From Bog-473 sp963770645 (lineage in GTDB: Bacteria > Actinomycetota > Acidimicrobiia > Acidimicrobiales > RAAP-2): 64,000 nucleotides of DNA. Below the pieces are notes generated by a model. It was not told the DNA's origin. It did not search any database and was given only the letters and a program-made list of their open reading frames with translations. The position numbers were made by a program, and so were the translations under genes. Below, in pieces: positions 1 to 8,439 of this stretch. The stretch is from assembly GCA_963770645.1 (NCBI GenBank), contig CAVYQL010000003.1, positions 620,001 through 684,000 on the forward strand, in the 5' to 3' direction. Each line of letters starts with the position of its first letter. The first letter of the stretch is position 1.

Positions 1-1588
1 GCAGCAGCTCGTCACCAACCTGGTGTCCGAGATTGTCGTTGACCACCTTGAAGCGGTCGACGTCGCCGAACAGCACGGCGACCCGGGTGCCGGTGCGCTT
101 GGCCTGGAGCAGCGCATGGTCCAGGTGGTCGAGGAGGAGGCGACGATTGGCGAGGCCAGTCAGGGGGTCCAAGAAGGCATGGCGTGCCAACTGCTCTTCG
201 AAGGCTTTGCGCTCCGAGGTGTCGCGGAACACGATCACCGCGGCCGAGGGCTCTGAGCCACCCACCACAGGCGATGCCGTCACGGTGACGGGAAAAAGGA
301 ACCGTCGGCCCGCTCGAAGCGGGTGTCGTCGCTGCTGACGTTCTGCCGCTGCGACATCGCTCGGAGCGCGGGGTCGAGCAGGAAGCGTGGCGTCGCCATG
401 CCCAGACGAGGCCGTCCGTCGGGACCGACGTCCTCCCATCCCAGCATGCTTGCACCCGCCGGATTCATGAAGGTGAGCTCGCCGGACTTGGTGATGGCGC
501 ACACACCCTCACCCAGACTGCGCGTGATCACCGAGAGGTTGTCCTTCTGCCGTTCCACCTCTGCGTAGAGGTCCGCGTTCGACGAGCGCGATCCCGCCCA
601 CGGAGGCCAGGGCGTCGAGCAAGACCCGGTCGTCGTCCTCGAAGGGGTCGCTGCGGCGACGGCCCGAAACCGAGAGCCAGAGTCGGCGGTCGCCAACCTC
701 GACGGGCGCGGCAAGCGTGTTCTCTTCGACGTGTGGAAGGGCAAGTCCGAGCGTCACCTCTGGCGAACGCAGCAAGGAGCCAGCCGACGCCAACACCGCG
801 TCCCGGGTCTCTTCGCTCCCAATGGAGCGGTTGACGTCGAGGGTCGCTTCGAACAACCCGCGCAGGCGGATCCGGTCGTTACGGGCATAGAAATGCCCCT
901 CGCCGAGATAGCGCAGGACCAGGAGGGGGAGCAACGCCACGGGCAAGAACGCCGGCTGATAGGCCAGGAGCAACGCTGTCGGGATGGCGATGTCGATGGT
1001 GCCGACGACCACGAGGAGCCTCGTCTTGATGCCGCCGACGAGTGCCTCGCGCCACGAGGTGGATCCGATGGCGGTGAGGATGGCCACGATCGCAGTGGTG
1101 TTGGCGACGAAGTAAGCGGCGGCACCGGCCAACGCCGCTCCCACCTTGACGTACCCAACGGGGTGCTGGGGCCCGTCGAGGAGCACGAACACGAGGGCGG
1201 CGACTCCCGTCGACGTCACGACCCGCCCCACGCTGAAGGCCGTCCTCAGGACGGCGCGGCGCTTGACCACATGGGCCACCACCGCAACGAGTGCGAACAC
1301 CAGCACCGTCATGGGGGGCGGCACGAGCAGGATGAGAAGGACGAAGATCCCTTCGTCGATGTCGAACACGTCAGATTTGTCGTGGACGAAAAGGGTGATG
1401 GGCCAGATCCAGCTGGCCGCCATGAGCCCACCGAAGACGACCGCGAACACGGTCGCCGTTGCGCCGGGCCAGCCGTCGATCCAAAGCCTCTGGATCGCAC
1501 ACGCAACGACCGCGAGCCCCGACGCCACCCAGGCGGCGACCACCAACCATCCGGCCCGGGTGAGCGCGCTGGTGCGCTCGCCCGTCAC
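1..1588 (-). CDS. Membrane-anchored PAS-GGDEF diguanylate cyclase, 3' end cut off, two frameshifts
   Basis: Likely makes cyclic di-GMP from GTP at the membrane. The N-terminal ~200 residues are a run of hydrophobic helices. A GAF-like stretch, a PAS domain (FMNPAGASMLGWEDV) and the start of a GGDEF domain (DPLTGLANRRLLLDHL, then DRFKVVNDNLGH) follow; the GGDEF motif itself lies beyond the window edge. The three parts lie in frames 1, 0 and 1: near 580-600 a CGCGCG run seems two bases short, and near 290-297 one base is missing at a TTTTTCCC run. Because the frame is restored, sequencing error is as likely as decay. The GTG start at 1588 is chosen over an ATG at 1714 because GGGAGG lies just upstream. 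Confidence 0.75.
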
Positions 1589-1868
1589 GGTGCCTCCCAC
1601 CGGCCATCCGGCCGGCCGGCCCAGGCACCGATACTGCGAGACCTCATGATCCCCCTCGCCCCCACGAGACCTCTTCTCATTTGGGTCCGACGCAACGGAC
1701 GCGTCGCCGTGCACTGCTTCGCGCCTTCCCCCGTTGCATCGGCGGCTGGCGAGCTGAAGTTGACCTCAGCGGCCCTGCCACCTGCCCGTCGAGACCTGCG
1801 TAGTCAGTCCGTTGTGCCCCCGTAGTGACAGAGTTGGCGAAGGGCCATCGACCCTTCGACGGGGTGGA

Positions 1869-2502
1869 TCAGGAGCCGGTGTCGGTCCGCTCGAGCTCTT
1901 GCTGGCTCCGGTACTCGCGCCAGCGGTGCAAGAAGGCGACGATCACCACCACGACAGCTAGTGCCGCGAGGACGTATCCCGCGTCACTGAACCCCTTCAG
2001 TACGTGGTTGTAGCTGCTGCCGAGGCTGTAGCCCAACGAGGCCGAGCGCGGTGCACCAGATGGCGCACCCGATCACGGTGAACACCGAGAATTTTGCCAA
2101 GGCCATCTCACCGAGGCCCGCAGCAAACGAGACAAAGGAGCGGAGCAAGGGAATGAACCGGCCGAAGAGGACGAATGGCTCCCCCCGGCGGGTGAACCAG
2201 GCTTCGGCACGGTCGAGATCCTTGTGGGTCAAGAGGACGTACTTCCCCAACCGGTCCACCAGCGTCCTCCCGCCGTAGCGGCCGATGCCGTAGCCGGCGC
2301 CCGACCCGAGCAGCTCGGCGAGGGTCGCCACGACGATCACCACCGCAAGGTCGAGCGGCTTGCCCTCACCGGGTACCTGTCCGCTGGCGAGGACGCCCCC
2401 GTAGATGAGCGCGATCTCGGCGCCCACCGGGAGCCCCATGGCCGAGATGAAGCTCAGCACGAAGATGGCGCCATACCCAGCTGACTTGAGAAATTCTTCC
2501 AC
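1869..2502 (-). CDS. DedA family membrane protein (one frameshift near the 3' end)
   Basis: DedA/SNARE-associated proteins are polytopic inner-membrane proteins linked to lipid scrambling and membrane homeostasis. The first 155 residues match well: early GLPVGAEIALIYGG, then GSGAGYGIGRYGG, then the diagnostic GRFIPLLRSFVSFAAG. Near 2040 the reading frame jumps; dropping one C of a GGCCTC run restores SLGYSLGSSYNHVLKG, a last hydrophobic helix and a stop at 1869, giving the usual length of ~210 residues. Without the correction the protein ends at 1984 in an unrelated tail. The start is GTG with an AGGG upstream. The 280 bases between this gene and the GGDEF gene hold nothing I recognise. Confidence 0.8.
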
Positions 2503-2781
2503 GTCTTACCCTGCTTCCGCGTTCTGTGAGTCGGTCATATTGGGCGCGTCACTCCGTTGACGCAATTCGCACGGCACGTGCGTGGGAGCGCCCGCAGGCG
2601 CGGCGAATTCCGCTCTGGTGATGGCGCTTCAGGGCGGGGCGACCCTGCACCCGCACACGCTCATTTGCATGGTCCACGGCTGCACCGGAGCCTAGACCGG
2701 CGCGGTGGCGGCGCGATGACATGGGGAGCACGCGGAGAGCGCCTCGCCCTATCCTGAATGGCGTTCTGGAGGAGATGCGCT

Positions 2782-3054
2782 TTGTTCTTCATCGAATACG
2801 ACGTCGACGGAGAGGGTCAGATCGAACTGGTCGCGCTCATCAACGCGATCGAGGACGACGGCCAGGATCCGGACGGCCAGGCGTGGCTGTCCTGGCGCCG
2901 TAATGAATTCGACGACGACGGCCTGGGTTGCGCCGCCGTCGCGCCCGAGGACCTCGAGCGCATGGAGTCAGCCGAGGGTCCCGACGAGCTTCGCTCTGTC
3001 GTCGAGGCCATCATCTTGGCCGATCGCGCCGGCAAAGAGGACGTGCGGTCGTGA
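2782..3054 (+). CDS. Small acidic hypothetical protein (upstream partner)
   Basis: A ~90-residue protein rich in Asp and Glu (GEGQIELVALINAIEDDGQD, later EFDDDG and EDLERMESAEG), with no signal peptide or membrane helix. I do not recognise the family. A TTG start at 2782 is preferred because GGAGGA sits eight bases before it; an ATG at 2758 in the same frame has no ribosome site. The stop overlaps the GTG of the next gene (GTGA), so the two are probably translationally coupled. Acidic-then-basic order with overlap resembles some antitoxin/toxin or chaperone/client pairs, but nothing else supports either. Confidence 0.6.
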   Translation: MFFIEYDVDGEGQIELVALINAIEDDGQDPDGQAWLSWRRNEFDDDGLGCAAVAPEDLERMESAEGPDELRSVVEAIILADRAGKEDVRS

Positions 3055-3254
3055 GCACAACCCGTTCCCAGCTCTACCGCTTCGCCCGTGATCTCGGCAA
3101 CGTCGAGGCTGTCGAGCACGGCTATAAGCGAGGCGGGCTGTCCGGTGCCGCCGGCGGGGCCGCCCAACGTCAAGCTCGGCGGGTGATCTACCGAGAGGGG
3201 AATCGCCAAATAAACCGATTTGTCCGTGCGGTTGGTCTCGGACCGCGTCGCTGA
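3051..3254 (+). CDS. Small basic hypothetical protein (downstream partner)
   Basis: 67 residues, GTG start overlapping the previous stop by four bases. The protein is strongly basic, especially at the C-terminus (QARRVIYREGNRQINRFVRA), with a central Gly/Ala-rich loop (GGLSGAAGGAA). It begins STTRSQLYRFARDLGNVEAVE. The charge pattern suggests binding to nucleic acid or to the acidic partner encoded just upstream. There is no secretion signal. A long hairpin 47 bases downstream probably ends this two-gene transcript. No family name can be given. Confidence 0.6.
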   Translation: MSTTRSQLYRFARDLGNVEAVEHGYKRGGLSGAAGGAAQRQARRVIYREGNRQINRFVRAVGLGPRR

Positions 3255-3300
3255 AGGTCCTCGCCCTTCTGAGCACGATGGATCCTGCTCGCGACCGGCA

Positions 3301-3348
3301 CGAGCCGACGGCCCTGCGAGGGGGGGATGTCGCAAGGCCGTCGGCTCG
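3301..3348. terminator. Long imperfect hairpin, probable transcription terminator
   Basis: A 13-base arm (CGAGCCGACGGCC) and its exact reverse complement enclose a second pair, TGCGA/TCGCA, separated from the outer stem by one mismatch. This gives a stem of about 18 pairs with a G-rich ten-base loop. It lies just after the acidic/basic gene pair. There is no T-tract on either side, so it would be a GC-only terminator of the kind common in actinobacteria. Confidence 0.65.
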
Positions 3349-3591
3349 GCTGCGGGGCAGCGTCGCCTCGTCGTGCGGAAATGTTGCACGACGGCTGCGT
3401 ATCCGGTCCCCGCTTTGTTCGCACCCTATAGGAGCGTTTTTGAGGCCGTGCGACGGTCACGTTCCAATCTCGCGACCGTCGGCTGCGTGGCCCGAGAGTG
3501 CCGCTCAGCCCGGCCTGTTTCATCGGGTTGCAACCCGAAATTCATTGACTCGTCACTGCACGGTCACGGTTGTCGCCGTCTGACCGGCGAC

Positions 3592-3798
3592 TCACAGTGT
3601 TCGGGCGCCGCGACGAACCGGAGGGCGTCGGCGCTCGCAATGGTTCTCCCACATGAGCTGTGCCATCTCGCGGGAGTCCACCGGCGTGTTGATGCCGATC
3701 GGCGTCGCGGTGTCGCGATCACGCTCACAATCGTCACAGACGACGACCCATCGACTATCGGACCTCTGCACAATCTTGGGATGGTGGACCTTGCGCAA
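3592..3798 (-). CDS. Small conserved-type protein with CxxC pair
   Basis: 68 residues. The core reads WVVVCDDCERD followed by ATPIGINTPVDSREMAQLMWENH, a pattern I associate with short actinobacterial proteins of unknown function. One CxxC pair and two downstream His/Cys (ENHCERR) could hold zinc, but this is inference. The only start in the open stretch is TTG. The 177 bases between its stop codon side and the next minus-strand gene region (3799-3976) hold no supportable gene. Confidence 0.5.
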   Translation of the reverse strand: MRKVHHPKIVQRSDSRWVVVCDDCERDRDTATPIGINTPVDSREMAQLMWENHCERRRPPVRRGARTL

Positions 3799-3976
3799 CC
3801 GCTCTGACTCCTGCTCGTCGAGCCACCTCGTCGGGGCCGACCCTAGTCACGGCCCGAATGTGGTACCAGGTAGCCGTAGAGGTCCAGTTCGTGCGCGACG
3901 ATTCCGCGAACTGATGTGGCAAGGGACCCTCCACTGACGCTCGAATCTCCGTCACGGCGGTTGGTCGGTCACACCT

Positions 3977-4618
3977 CTAGTCGGGCAGATGATGATCGCG
4001 AGGGACGTCGACGCGCGGGCGCGTGATTTCGAAGAAGCCCTTGTACCCAGAAAGCACTTGGATTGCGTCCCAAAGCGCAAGCGCTGCGGGTCCAGTCGGG
4101 GCAGGCGCCATCACCGGTCCCTTGAATCCATGCGGGGGATCGGCGCGAACCACTATCGCCGGTGTCTGAGTCTTCGGCCCGCCGAATACGTAGGCCACCT
4201 CCATGGCGGCGCGAATCGGCACGTCCCAACTCTCGTCGTCCGCCGCCGCGCTCAAGCGAGCGTCGAGACCTGCGGCCGCCACGCAGTCGGCCAGGAATTG
4301 GGTGGTCCTCTGCCGCTTCAAGACGAAATGCGCCTGACCCCATTCCGAATAGAGCCGGTCCACCGCCTCCTCACCCGCCTCAGCTCGCGCGGCCTCGAAG
4401 ATCCGCAGCATCCGATGGGAGATGGCGTGACCCTCCAGGGCCTGTTGCCGGAACTCGTCGGGAACGCTCGGTGCGACGCCGTAGTCGTCTCGGATCTCGA
4501 GACAGTAGGAACGCCAGAACACGCTGAGGTCCCGAGCGGGCGCCACCTCTCGTATCCAACGCGACGTGATCCAAGCCCAGGGACAGCCTGGATCGATGAA
4601 TACCTCGACCTCCGTCAT
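3977..4618 (-). CDS. DsbA-family thioredoxin-fold protein, single active-site Cys
   Basis: Thioredoxin-fold protein of the DsbA/2-hydroxychromene isomerase type, ~214 residues. The N-terminal strand leads into DPGCPWAWITSRW, which matches the CPWC site of actinobacterial mycothiol-dependent nitroreductases (Rv2466c type), but the second Cys is Ala here. An alpha-helical insert follows, and the cis-Pro region is TQTPAIVV. With one Cys it may act through a mixed disulfide with a low-molecular-weight thiol rather than as a dithiol oxidase. ATG at 4618 is chosen; GTG at 4624 is possible. It lies 39 bases downstream of the SnoaL-like gene on the same strand. Confidence 0.75.
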   Translation of the reverse strand: MTEVEVFIDPGCPWAWITSRWIREVAPARDLSVFWRSYCLEIRDDYGVAPSVPDEFRQQALEGHAISHRMLRIFEAARAEAGEEAVDRLYSEWGQAHFVLKRQRTTQFLADCVAAAGLDARLSAAADDESWDVPIRAAMEVAYVFGGPKTQTPAIVVRADPPHGFKGPVMAPAPTGPAALALWDAIQVLSGYKGFFEITRPRVDVPRDHHLPD

Positions 4619-4657
4619 GGCCACAGGCCACGGACTAGTCGGACGGGACGCCGCACG

Positions 4658-5152
4658 TCAAGGCGATGGATCGAAGGCATGGACCAGGATGTCGCGCGAG
4701 GCCGATGCCCCGTCGATGACCCTGTTCGTCCGCCGCGTCAGCCGCCACCCGAATGGAGTGCGACGACACTCCCACTGATTTGCGGAGACGCGCCAGACCC
4801 CATAGCCGTCTTCGGTGTGCAAGAAGACCTGCGAATACGTGATCGCGCTCGCCCGGTCGCCGTCCACCGTGACTATCGGAGCGCTCTGTACGTGCGCACA
4901 CCCCTGGTCGATCAGCGCTTGTTGACCCTCGCTCTCGACCATGGCGTAGACGGCAGCAGGGCCCTCGAGGCGGGAGAGGTCGGATTCGAGGACCCCGTCC
5001 TCATCCCACAGGTCCGCCGCTTCCCGGCTGCTTCCAGTATCGACCGCTGGTCCCCAGCTGTAGACGAGGCGCGTGACCGCCATGGCGTCTTCGAGCTCCC
5101 GAACGCGCCTCTCCAGTGCCGTCACACGGTCCTCGAGTCCCCCGTCCCCCAC
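4658..5152 (-). CDS. SnoaL-like / NTF2-fold protein
   Basis: 164 residues. A short N-terminal coiled coil (DRVTALERRVRELEDAMAV) leads into a typical SnoaL-like domain: LVYSWGPAVDTGSSREAADLW, then DGVLESDLSRLEGPAAVYAM, then HVQSAPIVTVDGDRASAITYS, and a C-terminal VWRVSANQWECRRTPFGWRL strand pair. Members are small ligand-binding or isomerase/hydratase-like proteins acting on polyketide, steroid or aromatic substrates; no specific substrate can be assigned. GTG start with GAGG ten bases upstream. Confidence 0.75.
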   Translation of the reverse strand: MGDGGLEDRVTALERRVRELEDAMAVTRLVYSWGPAVDTGSSREAADLWDEDGVLESDLSRLEGPAAVYAMVESEGQQALIDQGCAHVQSAPIVTVDGDRASAITYSQVFLHTEDGYGVWRVSANQWECRRTPFGWRLTRRTNRVIDGASASRDILVHAFDPSP

Positions 5153-5182
5153 CGATGCTCACCTCTTCTCTGAATTTGCTCC

Positions 5183-5803
5183 CTAGGAGCTCACGGGCTT
5201 CAGCGTCCCGTTGGCGTCGAGCAGATGATGATGCGACTCGTGCACGGCGTAGTTGGCCAAGCCGACGACGGTAAATTCGAACACGCCGTCGCTCCCCCCG
5301 TCCCTGATCATGGTGCGTGACCAGTCGGCTGGCTGCAGGGTGTCCAGAATCTCCGCGAGTCGTCGCGCCTGCGCGTCAATATCGTCGGCGAGCTCCACGA
5401 CGCAGAGATGGTTGTAACCGTCCCATGCAGCCTCGTCGGGATTCAGCTGAGGAAATACCGGATTGTCCTCGTCCAGCATGAGGAGGATCCGGTCGGCGTA
5501 AGCCCGCTCAATGTCACGCACATGAGCCCCATATTGGATGGGCGAGAAGATTCCCGGTTCGGGAATCGTGCGCAGGTACCCGTCGTCAGCGCTGAGGAGA
5601 AACGTGCGCCATGCCGCGGCTGATTCGAGGAGTTCCCCTCCTAAGGCGTCACGTTCCACTTCCGCGGGGCGCTGCCCGCACTGCGGACAGCGGTCCGTTT
5701 GGGCGCGAGCCCACTGCCAGCCCTCTCCGCGTTCACGCCGGAGGTCGTCAAGAGTCTTACGATCCTTGCGCCGAGCCGAGGAGAGATCCGGGCCGCCGCT
5801 CAT
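5183..5803 (-). CDS. DinB-superfamily protein
   Basis: ~206 residues of a four-helix-bundle DinB type. The middle reads FSPIQYGAHVRDIERAYADR (first metal-site His) and the end has FEFTVVGLANYAVHESHHHL, giving the three-His arrangement. DinB-like proteins are often metal-dependent and thiol-linked (mycothiol or bacillithiol transferases) or of unknown role. The N-terminus carries a CPQCGQRP pair, unusual for a plain DinB domain and a possible extra metal site. The start is set at the ATG at 5803 (MSGGPDLSSARRKDRK); the reading frame extends further upstream but loses all family character there. Confidence 0.7.
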   Translation of the reverse strand: MSGGPDLSSARRKDRKTLDDLRRERGEGWQWARAQTDRCPQCGQRPAEVERDALGGELLESAAAWRTFLLSADDGYLRTIPEPGIFSPIQYGAHVRDIERAYADRILLMLDEDNPVFPQLNPDEAAWDGYNHLCVVELADDIDAQARRLAEILDTLQPADWSRTMIRDGGSDGVFEFTVVGLANYAVHESHHHLLDANGTLKPVSS

Positions 5804-5878
5804 CCGTTGAGAGTACTGCAAGAGGTTTTGCCTCCGGAAGCGGTGGACAACTCGCGGCTGGCGGGTCATCCTGGTTGC

Positions 5879-6505
5879 ATGCGCTCTTTCGCATTGTTCG
5901 CGCCGAAGCAGGGTCCCCGTCCCCTCGGGCTCGCGACACTCACTCTGGCCACGGCCGCCGTGTTCGTCATCGGCGCAGCCGGAGCCAGCTCCGCCGCTTT
6001 GGCGCGGGCCTCGCACTCCGCCCGGCTGCAGATGTCGTCCCAGCATGACACGCACCACACCAACCACAAACCTCAGAAGAGCAACGGCAAAAAGAGCACG
6101 ACCAAGCCCTGCCTGGAGGGCAAGTGGAACGTGACGAGCATCACCTTGAGCGCAACCGGCCTCACCTTCACCGGTGGCGCCGGAACGACGGTGGACATCA
6201 TGTCCAATGGGAACGCACTCGGAAACTTCACTCCGGGTACGCCGCTCACCGGCAGCGAGGGCTCCGCCAAGTTCAACGGCACTCTCACCGACCACTACGG
6301 CTTCTCACCCAAGGCCAGGTCACACACGGGTACCTTCCCCGTCTCGACGGTCACCGACGATGCCACCATCACAGTGGCCGGTGTCACAAGGGCCGTCACC
6401 TCATCGCCCGAGCAGGGCTCGTACAGCTGTACGGGCAAGGACCTGTCGCTGACATTTACCAGTGGCGACAGCACACTGACGTACCACATGTCCCCCGCCG
6501 GCTGA
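5879..6505 (+). CDS. Secreted hypothetical protein, small beta domain
   Basis: ~208 residues. An N-terminal signal peptide has a hydrophobic core (LATLTLATAAVFVIGAAGAS), then a His/Lys-rich linker (HDTHHTNHKPQKSNGKKS), then a beta-rich domain starting CLEGKWNVTSITLSATG and ending YSCTGKDLSLTFTSG. The two domain Cys may form one disulfide. The pattern resembles lipocalin-like or copper-resistance-like beta domains, but I cannot place it. The His-rich linker could bind metal. The gene is divergent from the DinB gene with a 75-base gap. Confidence 0.65.
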   Translation: MRSFALFAPKQGPRPLGLATLTLATAAVFVIGAAGASSAALARASHSARLQMSSQHDTHHTNHKPQKSNGKKSTTKPCLEGKWNVTSITLSATGLTFTGGAGTTVDIMSNGNALGNFTPGTPLTGSEGSAKFNGTLTDHYGFSPKARSHTGTFPVSTVTDDATITVAGVTRAVTSSPEQGSYSCTGKDLSLTFTSGDSTLTYHMSPAG

Positions 6506-6571
6506 CATCAACTCGGGGCGCGTCGTCCGAGGCCTGCGCCTTGACGGTTCCGTCCGGTTCGGGTCAGTCCG

Positions 6572-8317
6572 CTACGACGGAGGGAACGTCACCAATGGGG
6601 ACGTGCTCAGCCACGAGGGGTCGCTGGTGTACGCCTCGACCAACCACCGCGCGCCACGTCGGGGCGCGGCCGTGCTTGTCGCGGGATACAAGGTGATCGT
6701 CTCGGCCTCGTGAGCCCCGAGCGCCGCGTACGCTCGCTTCGAGGGCGCCCAGAATCCCTCGTAGTTCTGACTGGTCCCCGCATTGACGAGGAAGTGGGGA
6801 ACGATGCTCACTGACGTCCTATTGACTACCGAGACCTTCACCGATTCCAGTTGCGTGCCGGCGTCGGACGTGACAACGCCGCGCACCGACAGCTGGAGGG
6901 GTGGACTGCCGAAGGCCATGAACGTCGCGATCACGACGCCGACGCACGACAGGGCGACCACAAGAATCGACGGGCGTGCAAGCAAGTCTCGCCGTGTCGG
7001 GCGATGGTCGATCGCCGCGCGAGGCACCGCGTCCACGGAGAGTGCTGCCACGATCACTATTGGAAAAAGGTCGACAAGGTAGCTCGACAAGCTGCGCGGC
7101 GAGAAGAAGAAGGGAACCGTGACGAGCAAGGGCCAAACCCGCTTTAGCTGGGGATACCACGCGACGAACGCGGCAACGCCTGCGACCATGGCCAGAGCTC
7201 CCGCCAGGCTGAGCATGTTCAGGTCCACGCCACCGGTCAGACCATGGGTGGCGAGTGTGACGAGCCCCTGTCCATCTGCCACCAGCCCACCGGTCAAGGG
7301 GATGAGCGTGCCGTGCAACCAGGCCCTGGGGTGCCACGCCAAAAAAGGGAGATTCACCGCAGCGAACACGCCGAGAACGGTGAGCAGATAGCGCAGAGAC
7401 ACACCTATTGGCTTGCTCCCCCTCAGACGCGCTTCGAGGGCGATACCGGTGACCAACATAGGGACCGCGAACCATGGCGTCTGCTTGATGGCGCATGCCG
7501 CCCCCAGCGAAATCGGTCCGATCCATCGCGCCAGTCCTGGCTCGTCGGAGCGGCCGTAGCGGTCCCAACGCCAGACCGCGATGACAAGGAAGGGCAGGAA
7601 CATCGCATCGGTGCCCCCCGATGTGAACGAACCCAAGAAGAACGGCATCAAGCCGACCAGCGCGGCAAGCCACCGCAGTGAAGCGGGGACCAGCACGAAC
7701 AAGAGCACGATCGTGACGAGCCAAGCGACCAGGTCGGTCCAGTCGACAGCCATGTGGATGCCGAGTGCGGTGGCCGGAAGGCTGAGCAGGAACGACCCCG
7801 CGGGGTACGAGAAGCTTGTGACGTGACCGCCATCGACGGTATAGGTCCAATAGTGGGACGGCACTCTCAGAAGGTGGGCGACGCCGGACATCGAGGCCAC
7901 GTACGGATCAGCGCCGCGCAGCAGTGCACGCGTCGCGACCTGGTCAAATGCCGCAGAGTCGGTGGAGTAGAACGAGCGCGTGCTGATCTCGATCGACTGT
8001 GGAAGCAGTGCGGTCACGATCACCGCTCCGAGCGTGACTCCCTGGAAAGGACGCGAGCGAGGGTTCCGGACCAGCCATGAGGACGCAATACCGAGGAGGC
8101 CGCCAGCGACCATCAACGGAGCCAGCGCGATGACGGCCGGGGACCACCACCAGAAGCCCCAGAGGTTGACGCCGCCGGTGAGAACGCCAAACCACACGAG
8201 GCTCCAGGCACCGCGTTCGGCCAGGAACGCTCGTGGGGAGAGCGGCGAAGGAAGTCGTGCAAGGTCCCGATCGAGGGAGGGCGCCTCGGCCAGGCCGGCT
8301 CCGGGAGCGGTCTGCAC
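6572..8317 (-). CDS. Polytopic membrane glycosyltransferase, GT87/DUF2029-like
   Basis: 581 residues with about ten hydrophobic helices. After the first helices an extracytoplasmic loop carries RGADPYVASMSG, the arrangement seen in polyprenyl-phosphomannose-dependent GT-C enzymes of the GT87/DUF2029 group (mannosyltransferases building lipoglycans). The middle reads GGTDAMFLPFLVIAVWRWDR and AACAIKQTPWFAVPM. The last ~110 residues are a soluble extracytoplasmic beta domain (LSVRGVVTSDAGTQLESVKV). GTG start. It is divergent from a second membrane protein with a 122-base gap, suggesting joint control. Confidence 0.65.
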   Translation of the reverse strand: MQTAPGAGLAEAPSLDRDLARLPSPLSPRAFLAERGAWSLVWFGVLTGGVNLWGFWWWSPAVIALAPLMVAGGLLGIASSWLVRNPRSRPFQGVTLGAVIVTALLPQSIEISTRSFYSTDSAAFDQVATRALLRGADPYVASMSGVAHLLRVPSHYWTYTVDGGHVTSFSYPAGSFLLSLPATALGIHMAVDWTDLVAWLVTIVLLFVLVPASLRWLAALVGLMPFFLGSFTSGGTDAMFLPFLVIAVWRWDRYGRSDEPGLARWIGPISLGAACAIKQTPWFAVPMLVTGIALEARLRGSKPIGVSLRYLLTVLGVFAAVNLPFLAWHPRAWLHGTLIPLTGGLVADGQGLVTLATHGLTGGVDLNMLSLAGALAMVAGVAAFVAWYPQLKRVWPLLVTVPFFFSPRSLSSYLVDLFPIVIVAALSVDAVPRAAIDHRPTRRDLLARPSILVVALSCVGVVIATFMAFGSPPLQLSVRGVVTSDAGTQLESVKVSVVNRTSVSIVPHFLVNAGTSQNYEGFWAPSKRAYAALGAHEAETITLYPATSTAAPRRGARWLVEAYTSDPSWLSTSPLVTFPPS

Positions 8318-8439
8318 TAGTCAAGTATGGCCAGATATCGGGCCTCGAGCCAGGTCGCGACGCAGAGCGCGTTCGGTAGCGTTGCCGTCGTGCTCGGTGA
8401 ACGCGATCTGCCAAGACGGCAGCTGACCATTCCATCGCG

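Noticed and set aside
731..1825. Long plus-strand reading frame opposite the GGDEF gene
   Set aside because: It is antisense to well-conserved coding sequence, very rich in Arg, Gly, His and Glu, and shows no domain pattern; typical of GC-rich shadow frames.
2782..3254. Toxin-antitoxin system
   Set aside because: Gene order and overlap fit, but neither protein matches a known toxin or antitoxin family, so it is listed only as an unknown pair.
3755..3955. Short minus-strand frame beside the CxxC protein
   Set aside because: No ribosome site, no recognisable pattern, and it overlaps the start of the better-supported 3592-3798 gene.
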